Shown piece after piece: positions 9,369-16,957 of a stretch of DNA of 64,000 nt. A program made the position numbers and the translations under genes. The stretch's first letter is position 1. Each line of letters starts with the position of its first letter. The notes under the pieces were generated by a model. It had not been told where the DNA came from. It saw only the letters and a list, made by a program, of their open reading frames with translations, and searched no databases. This DNA is from UBA6623 sp965217195 (GTDB taxonomy: Bacteria; Acidobacteriota; Terriglobia; Bryobacterales; UBA6623), in NCBI GenBank assembly GCA_965217195.1, contig CBDCHL010000001.1, positions 372,001-436,000 of the forward strand, written 5' to 3'.

Positions 9369-9398
9369 CCCGCCGAGAAGGTGGCGGGTTTGTCTTTT
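9369..9398 (+). terminator. Possible rho-independent terminator hairpin
   Basis: CCCGCC (9369-9374) and GGCGGG (9383-9388) form a six-pair GC stem round an eight-base loop, followed by TTTGTCTTTT. The distance from the NHL gene (over 200 bases) and the closeness to the next start are unusual, so it could instead attenuate the following gene. Confidence 0.4.
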
Positions 9399-9412
9399 CC
9401 GGGATAGATGTT

Positions 9413-10006
9413 ATGACCGAGTGGTGGATGATCGTAGATCAGATGGATTGGGTGGTTGCATCGGTTGCGATGGTGTTGGGCAGCGCCTCGGTCGGCAGCT
9501 GGTGGCGGCTGTCTCGGATGCAATCCGCTTCCACAAAACACAGCGTGCGAGCCCTTGAAGAATGTCAGGAGGCGCACCGCCTGGCCGTGGCAGCCCTGGA
9601 CGTGAGTAACGAACTCCGAACTGAGGTAGCCGAATTGCGAAAACTTGGGGTGCGGCAGCCGGACGATCAACGGAGGCGGGCTGAACTGGGCGCCCTTATC
9701 CGACGGGAAAGACTTGAAGCAGAGACATCAGGCGGAGCGTCAGCTTGGTCCTTCCGCGTGGAGAACCAAGGCGCGTCGGCAGCGAGGAACATGAAGCTCC
9801 TCGTCGATGGAAGACCGGCACATGAGCATCCGTCGATATTCGCTCCGATCCAAGAGCCAACGGCGCTTGGCGCGCAAGATTTCATCGAATATCCGCTCGC
9901 AGTGCCATTGCTCCCCGAGCAACGGCGGCCTTTGAACGTGCGTATTACCTGGGATGACGACTCGCGGACCCATCGAATCGATGAGTTCGTCCTGACGGCT
10001 GAATGA
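9413..10006 (+). CDS. Hypothetical protein with N-terminal membrane anchor and coiled coil
   Basis: 197 residues from the ATG at 9413; upstream codons from 9296 are also open but look non-coding. Residues 10-30 (WVVASVAMVLGSASVGSW) form one membrane segment. Residues about 38-85 are a Leu/Ala/Glu-rich coiled coil (ALEECQEAHRLAVAALDVSN..). Residues about 95-197 look like a beta-rich domain (FRVENQGASAARNMKLLVDG..NVRITWDDDSRTHRIDEFVL), in the style of small Ig-like domains. I do not recognise a family. It is probably anchored in the inner membrane, but which side the domain faces cannot be told. Confidence 0.55.
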   Translation: MTEWWMIVDQMDWVVASVAMVLGSASVGSWWRLSRMQSASTKHSVRALEECQEAHRLAVAALDVSNELRTEVAELRKLGVRQPDDQRRRAELGALIRRERLEAETSGGASAWSFRVENQGASAARNMKLLVDGRPAHEHPSIFAPIQEPTALGAQDFIEYPLAVPLLPEQRRPLNVRITWDDDSRTHRIDEFVLTAE

Positions 10007-10084
10007 AGGCGCGGTTACTCCTTCCGCGCAAGACTTGGGCAGGTACGCGCGAGGATCGCAAACGCCCCTCGGTGAAGGTGAGCA

Positions 10085-10263
10085 GCCTGCATTTCTCACC
10101 CCCTGACGGTCGAAGCACGCGATAGGCCCGTCATTACTTCGTTACGGTTGCCTGCCGTGCTCACCTTACTGTTCAAGTACGCCTCCGCGCGCCAGGCGGC
10201 CCGTGCCTCGTACTGACAGCCCTCTCACGCACTTCGCCTCGCCAGGTGGTGAGAAATGCAGGC
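10085..10263. repeat. Perfect 16-bp inverted repeat in intergenic DNA
   Basis: GCCTGCATTTCTCACC at 10085-10100 is exactly repeated in inverted orientation at 10248-10263, with 147 bases between. The intervening DNA (10101-10247) has no credible gene. This may be a pair of REP-like half sites or the ends of a small non-autonomous element. Confidence 0.5.
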
Positions 10264-10284
10264 GAGTCCGCGTGTCTCCAACGG

Positions 10285-10890
10285 CTAAAGCGTAGCGACC
10301 GGTCTGGGGTGGCCGGCTTCGTACTCGGCAACGACGGTGGACTGTCGCTGCAAATAGCCCAACTGATCGACGCCCGCCAGTAGACATTTCCTTGAAAATT
10401 CGTCGATCGGGAATTGCGCCTCGCGGCCGGAGGGCAACCGCAGGATTTGCTTGCGAAGATCGATTTCGACCTCGAGAGCGTCGTCCTGCTCAGTAGCCTT
10501 GAACAGCTCGCCGTGGGCGGCATCGTCGACGATAATCGGTAGCAGGCCGTTCTTGAGGCTGTTGTTACGGAAAATGTCGGCGAACGAGGTGCTGATCACA
10601 GCGCGAAAGCCGAATCCCATCAGTGCCCAGGGAGCATGTTCGCGCGAGCTGCCGCAGCCGAAGTTGTCGCCGGCGAGCAGGATGGCCGCGCCCTCGGCGC
10701 GCAGCTGGTTCAGAATGAACTCGGGCTTGGGGCTGCCGTCCTCGGTGTAGCGCCAATCGTTGAACAGGTTCTTGCCGAGTCCGTGCTTGTCGATGGTCTT
10801 CAAGAAGCGTGCCGGGATGATCTGGTCGGTGTCGATGTCGCGCACCGGCAGGGGCACAACGCGTCCGGTGAACGTGGTAATGGGTTGCAT
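10285..10890 (-). CDS. leuD: 3-isopropylmalate dehydratase small subunit
   Basis: 201 residues, the usual length for LeuD. It begins MQPITTFTGRVVPLPVRDID followed by TDQIIPARFLK, and contains the swivel-domain motif GDNFGCGSSREHAPWAL. With LeuC it forms the aconitase-type heterodimer that isomerises 2- to 3-isopropylmalate in leucine synthesis. leuC lies upstream on the same strand, but 209 bases containing a palindromic repeat separate the two genes, an unusually wide gap for this pair. The third enzyme of the pathway, LeuB, may be encoded elsewhere; the related dehydrogenase at 52491 looks more like the tartrate type. Confidence 0.95.
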   Translation of the reverse strand: MQPITTFTGRVVPLPVRDIDTDQIIPARFLKTIDKHGLGKNLFNDWRYTEDGSPKPEFILNQLRAEGAAILLAGDNFGCGSSREHAPWALMGFGFRAVISTSFADIFRNNSLKNGLLPIIVDDAAHGELFKATEQDDALEVEIDLRKQILRLPSGREAQFPIDEFSRKCLLAGVDQLGYLQRQSTVVAEYEAGHPRPVATL

Positions 10891-10978
10891 TTGTCTTGTT
10901 GAGCCGTGAGCCGTTAACCGTTAACCGCGAGCCGTTGAGTTATCGGCTTAGCCGAGCATGGTCTGCAAACGGTTCGCG

Positions 10979-11077
10979 GCGAAAAAAGGGGACTGCCATC
11001 CGATTTTCGCGCGTCGAACTGTGAATCCTCCAACGTCGCCGCCACTCGAAAATCGGTGGCTGTAGCCTCTTTTTCGG
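10979..11077 (+). repeat. Palindromic intergenic repeat, family A, copy 2
   Basis: About 99 bases, clearly homologous to 3892-3990. Matching blocks are GAAAAAAGGGGACTGCCATC / CGATTTTCGCGCGTCGAAC on the left and CGAAAATCGGTGGCTGTAGC / CTCTTTTTCGG on the right. The arms are complementary and can fold into a long hairpin. It sits between leuC and leuD. Confidence 0.75.
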
Positions 11078-11099
11078 GTAGTCGGACTTTCACCACTTG

Positions 11100-12515
11100 T
11101 TACCCGAGCATCGTTCTCACATCCGTCACCGCGCCGTTCACGGCGCTGGCGGCGGCGGTCAGGGGGCTGGCCAGGAAGGTGCGGCCTCCCTTGCCTTGAC
11201 GCCCTTCGAAATTGCGATTGCTGGTGCTGACGCAGTACTGCCCGGGGTCGAGCTGATCGCCGTTCATGGCGATGCACATGCTGCAGCCGGCTTCGCGCCA
11301 CTCGGCTCCGGCGGCCCGGAAGATATCGGGCAGGTTCTCGGCCTCGGCCTGTTTCTTGATCTTCTCCGAACCCGGTACGACCAGGACGCGAACCTTCGGG
11401 TCAACCTTGCGGCCCTTGAGAATCTCGGCGGCCTGCCGCAGGTCCGAGATGCGGGAGTTGGTGCAACTTCCAATGAAGACCACATCAATCGGATGGCCGA
11501 CCAGCGGCTTGCCGCCCTCAAGTTCCATATAGTCGAGGGCTTTACGGATCGCGTTTCCCGAAACCGGGCCATCGGCCGACTCCGGCGTCGGAACGGGTTG
11601 TGAAATCGGCACGCCCATTCCGGGATTCGTCCCATAGGTAATCATTGGCTCGAGTTGCGAAACATTCATGCTGACCACGCGGTCGAAAGCGGCGCCTTCG
11701 TCGCTCGGCAGCCGGCGCCAACCCGCAACCGCTGCGTCCCAGGCCTCGCTCTGCGCCACGCGCGGACGTCCGGCCAAATACTCGAAAGTTGTATCGTCGG
11801 GCGCGACCAGGCCCGCCCTCGCCCCGCCTTCGATGGACATGTTGCAGACGGTCATGCGGGCTTCCATCGAGAGCGATCGAATGGCGTCGCCGGTGTATTC
11901 GAGCACATGCCCAGTGGCGCCGCCGATGCCGATTTTCGCGATCAGCGCCAAAATTAGATCCTTAGCCACGACGCCCTTGGGAAGGTTTCCCTCGAAACGC
12001 ACTTCGCACGTTTTGGGCTTGTTTTGCAGGAGGCATTGCGTGGCCAACACATGCTCGACCTCGGTTGTGCCGATGCCGAACGCCAGCGCGCCGAAAGCGC
12101 CGTGCGTCGAGGTATGGCTGTCACCGCATACCAACGTGATGCCGGGTTGGGTCAGACCCAATTCGGGCCCGATGATGTGGACAATTCCCAAGTTTTCGTT
12201 GCCCAGATCGAACAGCGGGACGCCGAATTCAGCGCAGTTGATGCGCAGTTGGTCGACCTGCTTAGCGGCAATCGGGTCGAGGATCGGCAGAGTGCGATCG
12301 GTCGTGGGGATGCTGTGATCCATCGTGGCGACTGCGCAGTCAGGTCGTCGAACCTTCAAACCGCGGTCGCGCAAGCCCTGAAACGCCTGGGGCGATGTGA
12401 CTTCGTGAATCAGATGTAAGTCGATATAAAGGACGGCCGGGCAGTCGGGCTCTTCGACCACAACGTGGTTGTCCCAAATCTTTTCGAACAGCGTGCGGGG
12501 TGTCGGGGCTGTCAT
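11100..12515 (-). CDS. leuC: 3-isopropylmalate dehydratase large subunit
   Basis: 471 residues from the ATG at 12513-12515 (MTAPTPRTLFEKIWDNHVV); the frame is open for 36 codons further upstream without homology. It has the aconitase-family signatures: CGDSHTSTHGAFGALAFGIG, the cluster ligand Cys in IGSCTNSRISDL, and the CxxC pair in EAGCSMCIAMN, together holding a 4Fe-4S cluster. It catalyses the isomerisation step of leucine biosynthesis in the cytoplasm with LeuD. No leader peptide or T-box-like structure was seen upstream. It is divergent from the response-regulator gene. Confidence 0.95.
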   Translation of the reverse strand: MTAPTPRTLFEKIWDNHVVVEEPDCPAVLYIDLHLIHEVTSPQAFQGLRDRGLKVRRPDCAVATMDHSIPTTDRTLPILDPIAAKQVDQLRINCAEFGVPLFDLGNENLGIVHIIGPELGLTQPGITLVCGDSHTSTHGAFGALAFGIGTTEVEHVLATQCLLQNKPKTCEVRFEGNLPKGVVAKDLILALIAKIGIGGATGHVLEYTGDAIRSLSMEARMTVCNMSIEGGARAGLVAPDDTTFEYLAGRPRVAQSEAWDAAVAGWRRLPSDEGAAFDRVVSMNVSQLEPMITYGTNPGMGVPISQPVPTPESADGPVSGNAIRKALDYMELEGGKPLVGHPIDVVFIGSCTNSRISDLRQAAEILKGRKVDPKVRVLVVPGSEKIKKQAEAENLPDIFRAAGAEWREAGCSMCIAMNGDQLDPGQYCVSTSNRNFEGRQGKGGRTFLASPLTAAASAVNGAVTDVRTMLG

Positions 12516-12735
12516 CGGAATGATTTTCAGTTTAGCAAGCGGTTGGCCATCGATCGCACGCGAAACACCTGCCCGGGCGCCACGCTTACCGCGGACACGA
12601 CCTTCGATCCAAAGCGACACCACATCACCGCCGTTCCGTCTAACTCTTTGGCGACGCTTGGCCGATCAGGACCTTGAAGCGGAGGACGTCTGCCGGATCC
12701 CGACGGCCTTCGCCGACCGGCCTCGGAGCTGGACT

Positions 12736-13203
12736 TTGACGCGAGAACTTCAATTCCTGATCGTTGATGACGAGCCGACAAGCCGGCTCGAACTGAAGGA
12801 AATCCTAAGTAATTACGGCAAAGTTGAGGAAGCGGAAAGCGGTGTGGAGGCCGTCTCGGTTTTCCGGGAGGCCGTTCTGAAAAAGACGCCCTACGACCTG
12901 GTTACGCTCGATGTCTCAATGCCCACATTGGACGGCTTGGTGACGTTGGAATGCATTCGGGGCCTTGAGACGGTTCATCATTCTGTGCCCAAAACCAAGA
13001 TCCTGATGGTCACAGGTACGGCGCGCCAGGACGTTGTTATCGGCTCGATTCGTCTCGGGTCCGAGGGGTGTCTGGTGAAGCCGCTCGACCGCACGCTGAT
13101 CGAGGCGAAGGTGCGGGAAATGTTCCACATGCCTCTGGGCCCCGAGCACAGGGCGAAATTGGCGTCCGGACCCAAACGTCGCCCGGTCGCGGCTAAGCGC
13201 TAA
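12736..13203 (+). CDS. Single-domain response regulator (CheY-like)
   Basis: About 155 residues if it begins at the TTG at 12736, just before the receiver domain (LTRELQFLIVDDEPTSRLEL); the frame extends upstream to 12469 but that part overlaps leuC on the other strand and has no homology. The receiver domain has the acidic pair in VDDE, the phospho-acceptor Asp in VTLDVSMPTLDG, the Thr/Ser position in MVTGTA and the conserved Lys in GCLVKPLD. No output domain follows, only a basic tail (KRRPVAAKR). It probably acts by protein-protein contact; no kinase gene is adjacent. The start codon is uncertain. Confidence 0.8.
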   Translation: MTRELQFLIVDDEPTSRLELKEILSNYGKVEEAESGVEAVSVFREAVLKKTPYDLVTLDVSMPTLDGLVTLECIRGLETVHHSVPKTKILMVTGTARQDVVIGSIRLGSEGCLVKPLDRTLIEAKVREMFHMPLGPEHRAKLASGPKRRPVAAKR

Positions 13204-13434
13204 CATTCGTCCGCGCACACCGCGTCGGTGTCGGGTCTCTTGTAAGGGCCGCTTTACCCCAGTGATATGATGAGGGCACGTATTCCGACGCGTCGCGGGC
13301 TGCTTCCCAGTCTCGCGAGAAGTATTCCGCACTCGCGACGCTTTCAGGTTTCCAACGACTTCAAAATACTTTCTTCGAGAAAGCGTTACTGCTCGGAGGC
13401 GATACTGAATCCGGACGCAGCCGGAAGCAGGCTG

Positions 13435-13839
13435 ATGCGACATTCGTTGATCTGGTTGATGTGTCTTGCCGCGCCGTTGTCGCTCGGCATGGCCGAACTC
13501 GATCCGGCGGCTGTGCCCGTGGCTGCGTCGGACCCCGCATCTTTCCGTGGTGAAGTCAGCTGGTACGGGCCGCGGTTCCACGGACGTTTCACCGCGAATG
13601 GTGAAATCTATGACATGTTTGCGCTCACCGCGGCTCACCGCGAGTTACCCTTTGGATCGGCGTTACGGGTAGTCGATCCCCGCAGCGGGCGTTCGGTCGT
13701 GGTTCGCATTAACGACCGCGGACCGTTCATCGGCAACCGTGTGCTTGATCTGAGCTTCGCCGCCGCCGAGCGGCTCGGTATGGTTCGGGCAGGCTTGGCG
13801 CGAGTTGAAATGGAGTTGCTGGAGCCGCGGAGACAGTGA
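13435..13839 (+). CDS. rlpA: RlpA-like septal ring lytic transglycosylase (double-psi beta-barrel)
   Basis: 134 residues from the ATG at 13435, which precedes a signal peptide (RHSLIWLMCLAAPLSLGMA); the longer frame from 13267 adds 56 unlikely residues. Residues about 38-130 form the double-psi beta-barrel: GEVSWYGPRFHGRFTANGE, then DMFALTAAHRELPFGS, then VVVRINDRGPFIGNRVLDLS. The catalytic Asp of RlpA lies in the INDRGPF motif. It lacks the SPOR domain of E. coli RlpA, as many short family members do. It should cleave peptidoglycan strands in the periplasm. It is convergent with the broken glycosyltransferase gene. Confidence 0.88.
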   Translation: MRHSLIWLMCLAAPLSLGMAELDPAAVPVAASDPASFRGEVSWYGPRFHGRFTANGEIYDMFALTAAHRELPFGSALRVVDPRSGRSVVVRINDRGPFIGNRVLDLSFAAAERLGMVRAGLARVEMELLEPRRQ

Positions 13840-13909
13840 GGGCGGGGAACGCAAACCGTGAGCGGCGAACCAAGAGGCCCCCGCGGCGCCACGCGCCGGG
13901 CTGACGGGA

Positions 13910-14136
13910 TCAGCGGCCGCCGGACTTGGCCGCGGTCGGCCCCCCCAGGACTTCCCGCACGGAGTAGATGGGCCGATTCTGACTTTCGAAATAGGTCCGG
14001 ATCAGAACCTCTCCGATGAGGCCGGTGCAGAACATCTGAAGTCCGGCGATCGCTAGAACGGCCCCGGCGATCAACAAAGGCCCATGCTCGACCATGATGT
14101 GAACGCCGCGCAACTTTTGCACAACCAAGCCGCCTA
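13910..14136 (-). pseudogene. Glycosyltransferase family 2 gene, C-terminal fragment (split by IS630)
   Basis: Encodes the last 75 codons of the glycosyltransferase whose N-terminal part is at 15230-15985. The segment reads GGLVVQKLRGVHIMVEHGPLL, then the second membrane helix (AGAVLAIAGLQMFCTGLIG), then the cytoplasmic tail EVLIRTYFESQNRPIYSVRE that is typical of polyprenyl-phosphate glycosyltransferases of the ArnC/DPM1 type. The IS element inserted at the TA at 14135-14136. It has no start of its own and should not be made unless the element is excised. Confidence 0.9.
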
Positions 14137-15229
14137 TTGAATCTCGCAAAATAAAGTGACACCTTTTTGGGGTACGTACGTCTTTGTATGTATGGGAAAT
14201 ACAAAAGGCGTACGGCGGGATTTCGAGGCCCTGGAGAAGCGCCGTTTCAAAGCGATCCGGTTGGTCGAGCAAGGCTGTAGTCAGTCCGAGACAGCGAGGC
14301 GATTGAAGGTCGCGCGGCAAAGCGTCAGCGAGTGGCTGCGACGATACCGGCGTGACGGCGAAGCCGGGTTGCGCCAGGCCGGCCGCGCCGGCCGTAAGCC
14401 GCTGTTGGACGCCGCGCAGCTCGAACGCCTCGAGGCGTTGCTGCTGGAAGGCCCCGAGGCGCACGGCTTCCCGACGCCGCTGTGGAGCTGTCCGCGGGTC
14501 GCTCGTCTGATCGGAGACGAGTTCGGCGTGCGCTATCACGAGGGCCATGTCTGGAAGATCCTGCGGGCGCTCGGTTGGAGCCCGCAACGGCCCGTCGGCA
14601 AAGCGCGGGAGCGCAACGAAGAGGCCATCCGCGGCTGGCAGCGCAAGACTTGGCCGGCCATTAAAAAAAAGCCCGCAAAGAAGAACGTACGATCGTCTTC
14701 ATCGACGAAAGCGGATTGAGTCAGAAGCCGCATCGTTGCCGCACCTGGGCGCCGCGCGGCGAGACACCGGTGTTGGAGTTCAACTTCAACTGGGACAAGC
14801 TGTCGGTGTCGGCCGGGCTGACGTTGCGCAACTTTTACTTCCGGCTCTATCCCGGCGCGATCGGCGAGCTGGAGGTCATCGACTTCCTGAAGGCTTTGGT
14901 GCGCCACATCGACGGCCCACTGCTGATCGTCTGGGACCGGCTGCCGGCGCACCGCAGCCGCCTGGTGCGGGAGTTCATCCAGCTCTCCGAGGATCACATC
15001 GCAACGGAGTACTTGCCGCCCTATGCGCCGGAGTTGAACCCGGTGGAATACATTTGGGCGTACTGGAAGCAGCACGAGTTGCCCAACGTCTGCCCGAAGG
15101 ACTACTGGGAACTCGACGAGCGCGCCCGCAAAGCGCTGCGGCGAATGCGCCGCAAACCGCGCTTGATTACCGCTTTCTGGAAACAGTCTTCTCTTTGTCT
15201 CGATTGACAGTATATTATGCGAGACTCAG
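14137..15229 (+). mobile_element. IS630-family insertion sequence inside a glycosyltransferase gene
   Basis: 1093 bp bounded by TA at 14135-14136 and TA at 15230-15231, the target duplication expected for IS630/Tc1-type elements. The terminal inverted repeats begin TTGAATCTCGCAAAATAAAG on the left and CTGAGTCTCGCATAATATAC on the right and match over about 24 bases with a few differences. It holds one transposase gene read through a -1 frameshift. Deleting the element plus one TA rejoins the host gene in frame (252 + 75 codons, giving 326 residues). Confidence 0.93.
14192..15207 (+). CDS. IS630 family transposase, two frames joined by a -1 frameshift
   Basis: Frame 0 runs 14192-14719 and holds the helix-turn-helix region (CSQSETARRLKVARQSVSEW, then LRRYRRDGEAGLRQAGRAGR). 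The second frame is shifted by -1 and ends at 15207. It carries the DDE catalytic residues: Asp in VFIDESGLS, Asp in IVWDRLPAHRS and Glu in PELNPVEYIW. The frames overlap around eight adenines at 14663-14670 followed by G, which contains the slippery heptamer A AAA AAG. Reading -1 there gives KKARKEERTIVFIDESG, the normal family sequence, for a fused protein of about 338 residues, the usual size. Programmed frameshifting is known in several IS630 members, so the element may be active. Confidence 0.88.
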
Positions 15230-15985
15230 TAAGATCAGCCCTCCCAGCGAACCGCAGATTGATCCGATTGTGCCGAAGAAGTGCATTGGCCGCGTTAAGT
15301 AGCGGGCCAAGAAACGGATCGTGAGCATGTCGAACAGCACCGGGAAGACACGGCCCATCCCATAGTGGGACGAACCCTCTACGCGAGCCCTGTTGCGTAT
15401 CGGCACTTCGGCGATGCGCGCTCCTTGCATCCCCGCCAAGGCCGGGATAAAGCGGTGCAACTCCCCGTACAACCGAATGTCCCGAAGGACATGGCGACGA
15501 TACGCCTTGAACGTCGTGCCGAAATCGTGGAGATCAACCCCCGACAGTTTGGCTATGAGGGCGTTTGCGATCCGCGAAGGAACGCGTCGAGTCAACAGCG
15601 CGTCGGCGCGGTCGGTGCGCCGACCGCTCGCGATGTCATAGCCCTCGTCGATTTTTTCAAGCAGAGCCGGAATGTCGCGCGGGTCGTGTTGCAGGTCGGC
15701 GTCGAGCGCGATAACGACCTCCCCCTCCGCAGCGGAAAAGCCCGCAGCCAGAGCGGCGGTCTGGCCGAAGTTTCTGCGAAGAGAGATTACCCGGAGGCGA
15801 CCGTCGTGCTCAACCAAATTCCGTAAGAGATCGAAGCTGCTATCGCTGGAGCAATCGTCCACGAAAACGATTTCAAAGTCGCGCTTGAGGGGCTCGAGGG
15901 TTTTGATAAGCCCGTCGTAAAGCGGCAGCAAGGTCTTTTCCTCGTTGTGAACGGGGACAACGATAGAGAGCGCGGGCGAGCCCAT
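15230..15985 (-). pseudogene. Glycosyltransferase family 2 gene, N-terminal fragment (split by IS630)
   Basis: Starts at the ATG at 15983-15985 (MGSPALSIVVPVHNEEKTLL). It contains the GT-A fold motifs VFVDDCSSDSS and ALDADLQHDPRDIP (DxD-type metal site) and GRRTDRADALLTRRVPSRI, then the first membrane helix near GTIGSICGSLGGLILL. After the TA at 15230-15231 the frame runs into the IS and stops within a few codons. The family transfers a sugar to or from a polyprenyl phosphate on the inner membrane, as in cell-envelope modification. The truncated product lacks the second membrane helix and the tail, so it is probably inactive. Confidence 0.9.
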
Positions 15986-16046
15986 GGGTAAGGCTATTCT
16001 ACCAACGGCGGGAGGAACGCCCGGGTTCGCCGGGCGGCAGGGGGGC

Positions 16047-16691
16047 TTACTCGTTGAACTGATCAATATCAGTGTCTTTGCCGCGACGGATGACGTGCAG
16101 CCCGACGAGATACTGATCCTGATAGGGCTCGCAATAACAGGTCGACCCGAAACAATCTCCCGAGCGCCCTTCGACGCGAACCACGGCTAGAATCGGCACC
16201 GAATCGGGTACCTGGAGTTGTAGGCCGGTGTCGCTGGTGTCGCGAACCACCACATCAGCTTCCATCTGCCCGCCGGTCGGTGCGCCCCAGTGAAGACGCC
16301 CTTTCCCGCCCGCGGGAATGCGGTCGGTGCGGCGACGGTCCATGAGGACACGGATGACCCCAACGAAGTATCCGGTGGTTGCCTCACGCACATGGCGCAC
16401 AACGGCCTTGCACCGAGGAGAACCTTCTGTCGAAACCCATACGGTCTGACCGACCTTGAGTTCCAGCGGCGAGCTAAAGCCGACGCCCGTTTCGGAAATG
16501 TCCTCGATGCTGATGTCTTCGCCGAGAGGTTGTAACTTGTCGGTCAACCATTCCACGCGGCCGGGCTCGCTGGCCATGAGCCTGGCTTGGGCGCGACGTT
16601 CCTGCCGCTTGAAGGGCTGCTTACGGCGAACACGGCGGAACGATACGGTTAAGACCCGAGTTACTTCTCTGATGCCACGGAGCACTTGCAT
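16047..16691 (-). CDS. Protein with two PilZ domains
   Basis: 214 residues from the ATG at 16689-16691; an in-frame start at 16736 would add 15. The first PilZ domain (about 30-115) has the RQERR motif and the DISETGVGF (DxSxxG) motif. The second (about 118-210) has RRRTDR and DTSDTGLQL. These two motifs form the c-di-GMP binding site in PilZ proteins. Tandem PilZ proteins often act as cytoplasmic c-di-GMP receptors controlling motility or exopolysaccharide. No partner gene is adjacent, since the divided glycosyltransferase just downstream ends the strand. The first domain is somewhat divergent and its ligand binding is not certain. Confidence 0.8.
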   Translation of the reverse strand: MQVLRGIREVTRVLTVSFRRVRRKQPFKRQERRAQARLMASEPGRVEWLTDKLQPLGEDISIEDISETGVGFSSPLELKVGQTVWVSTEGSPRCKAVVRHVREATTGYFVGVIRVLMDRRRTDRIPAGGKGRLHWGAPTGGQMEADVVVRDTSDTGLQLQVPDSVPILAVVRVEGRSGDCFGSTCYCEPYQDQYLVGLHVIRRGKDTDIDQFNE

Positions 16692-16759
16692 AGTAGGGAT
16701 TACACCTATTATCACCTTAAGCTGTGGACTTAACAAGAGTACTATCGTACTGAGGTCCT

Positions 16760-16957
16760 ATGGTACGGCCGTTCTATATCCCGACCGGCGAGGCGCCTGA
16801 CACGTTCGTGATTGAGCCTCCCCCATTCACGCCTAACACGCCCTTCGCCTCGATCTGTACCGAAAGCACGGCGGCGTGCGTACTCATCTCGCGTACGGCG
16901 CGAGGCACCGATTCAGTGATCGAAGAGCATCTCAGGGATTGCCACACCGACTCATGA
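16760..16957 (+). CDS. Small hypothetical protein, 65 residues
   Basis: 65 residues from the ATG at 16760. Its stop (TGA at 16955-16957) overlaps the ATG of the following membrane protein by the ATGA arrangement typical of translational coupling. That overlap is the main reason to believe it is real. The sequence has three Cys (CTES, CVLIS, DCHTD) and a C-terminal EEHLRDC stretch reminiscent of short zinc-binding anti-sigma-like leaders, but no family is recognisable. It could be chance. Confidence 0.35.
   Translation: MVRPFYIPTGEAPDTFVIEPPPFTPNTPFASICTESTAACVLISRTARGTDSVIEEHLRDCHTDS

Noticed and set aside
12516..12735. Leader peptide, T-box or other attenuator before leuC
   Set aside because: No Leu-rich short frame, specifier-type stem or terminator/antiterminator pair could be identified on the minus strand.
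12469..12735. N-terminal extension of the response regulator
   Set aside because: It overlaps leuC on the opposite strand and shows no domain before the receiver start.
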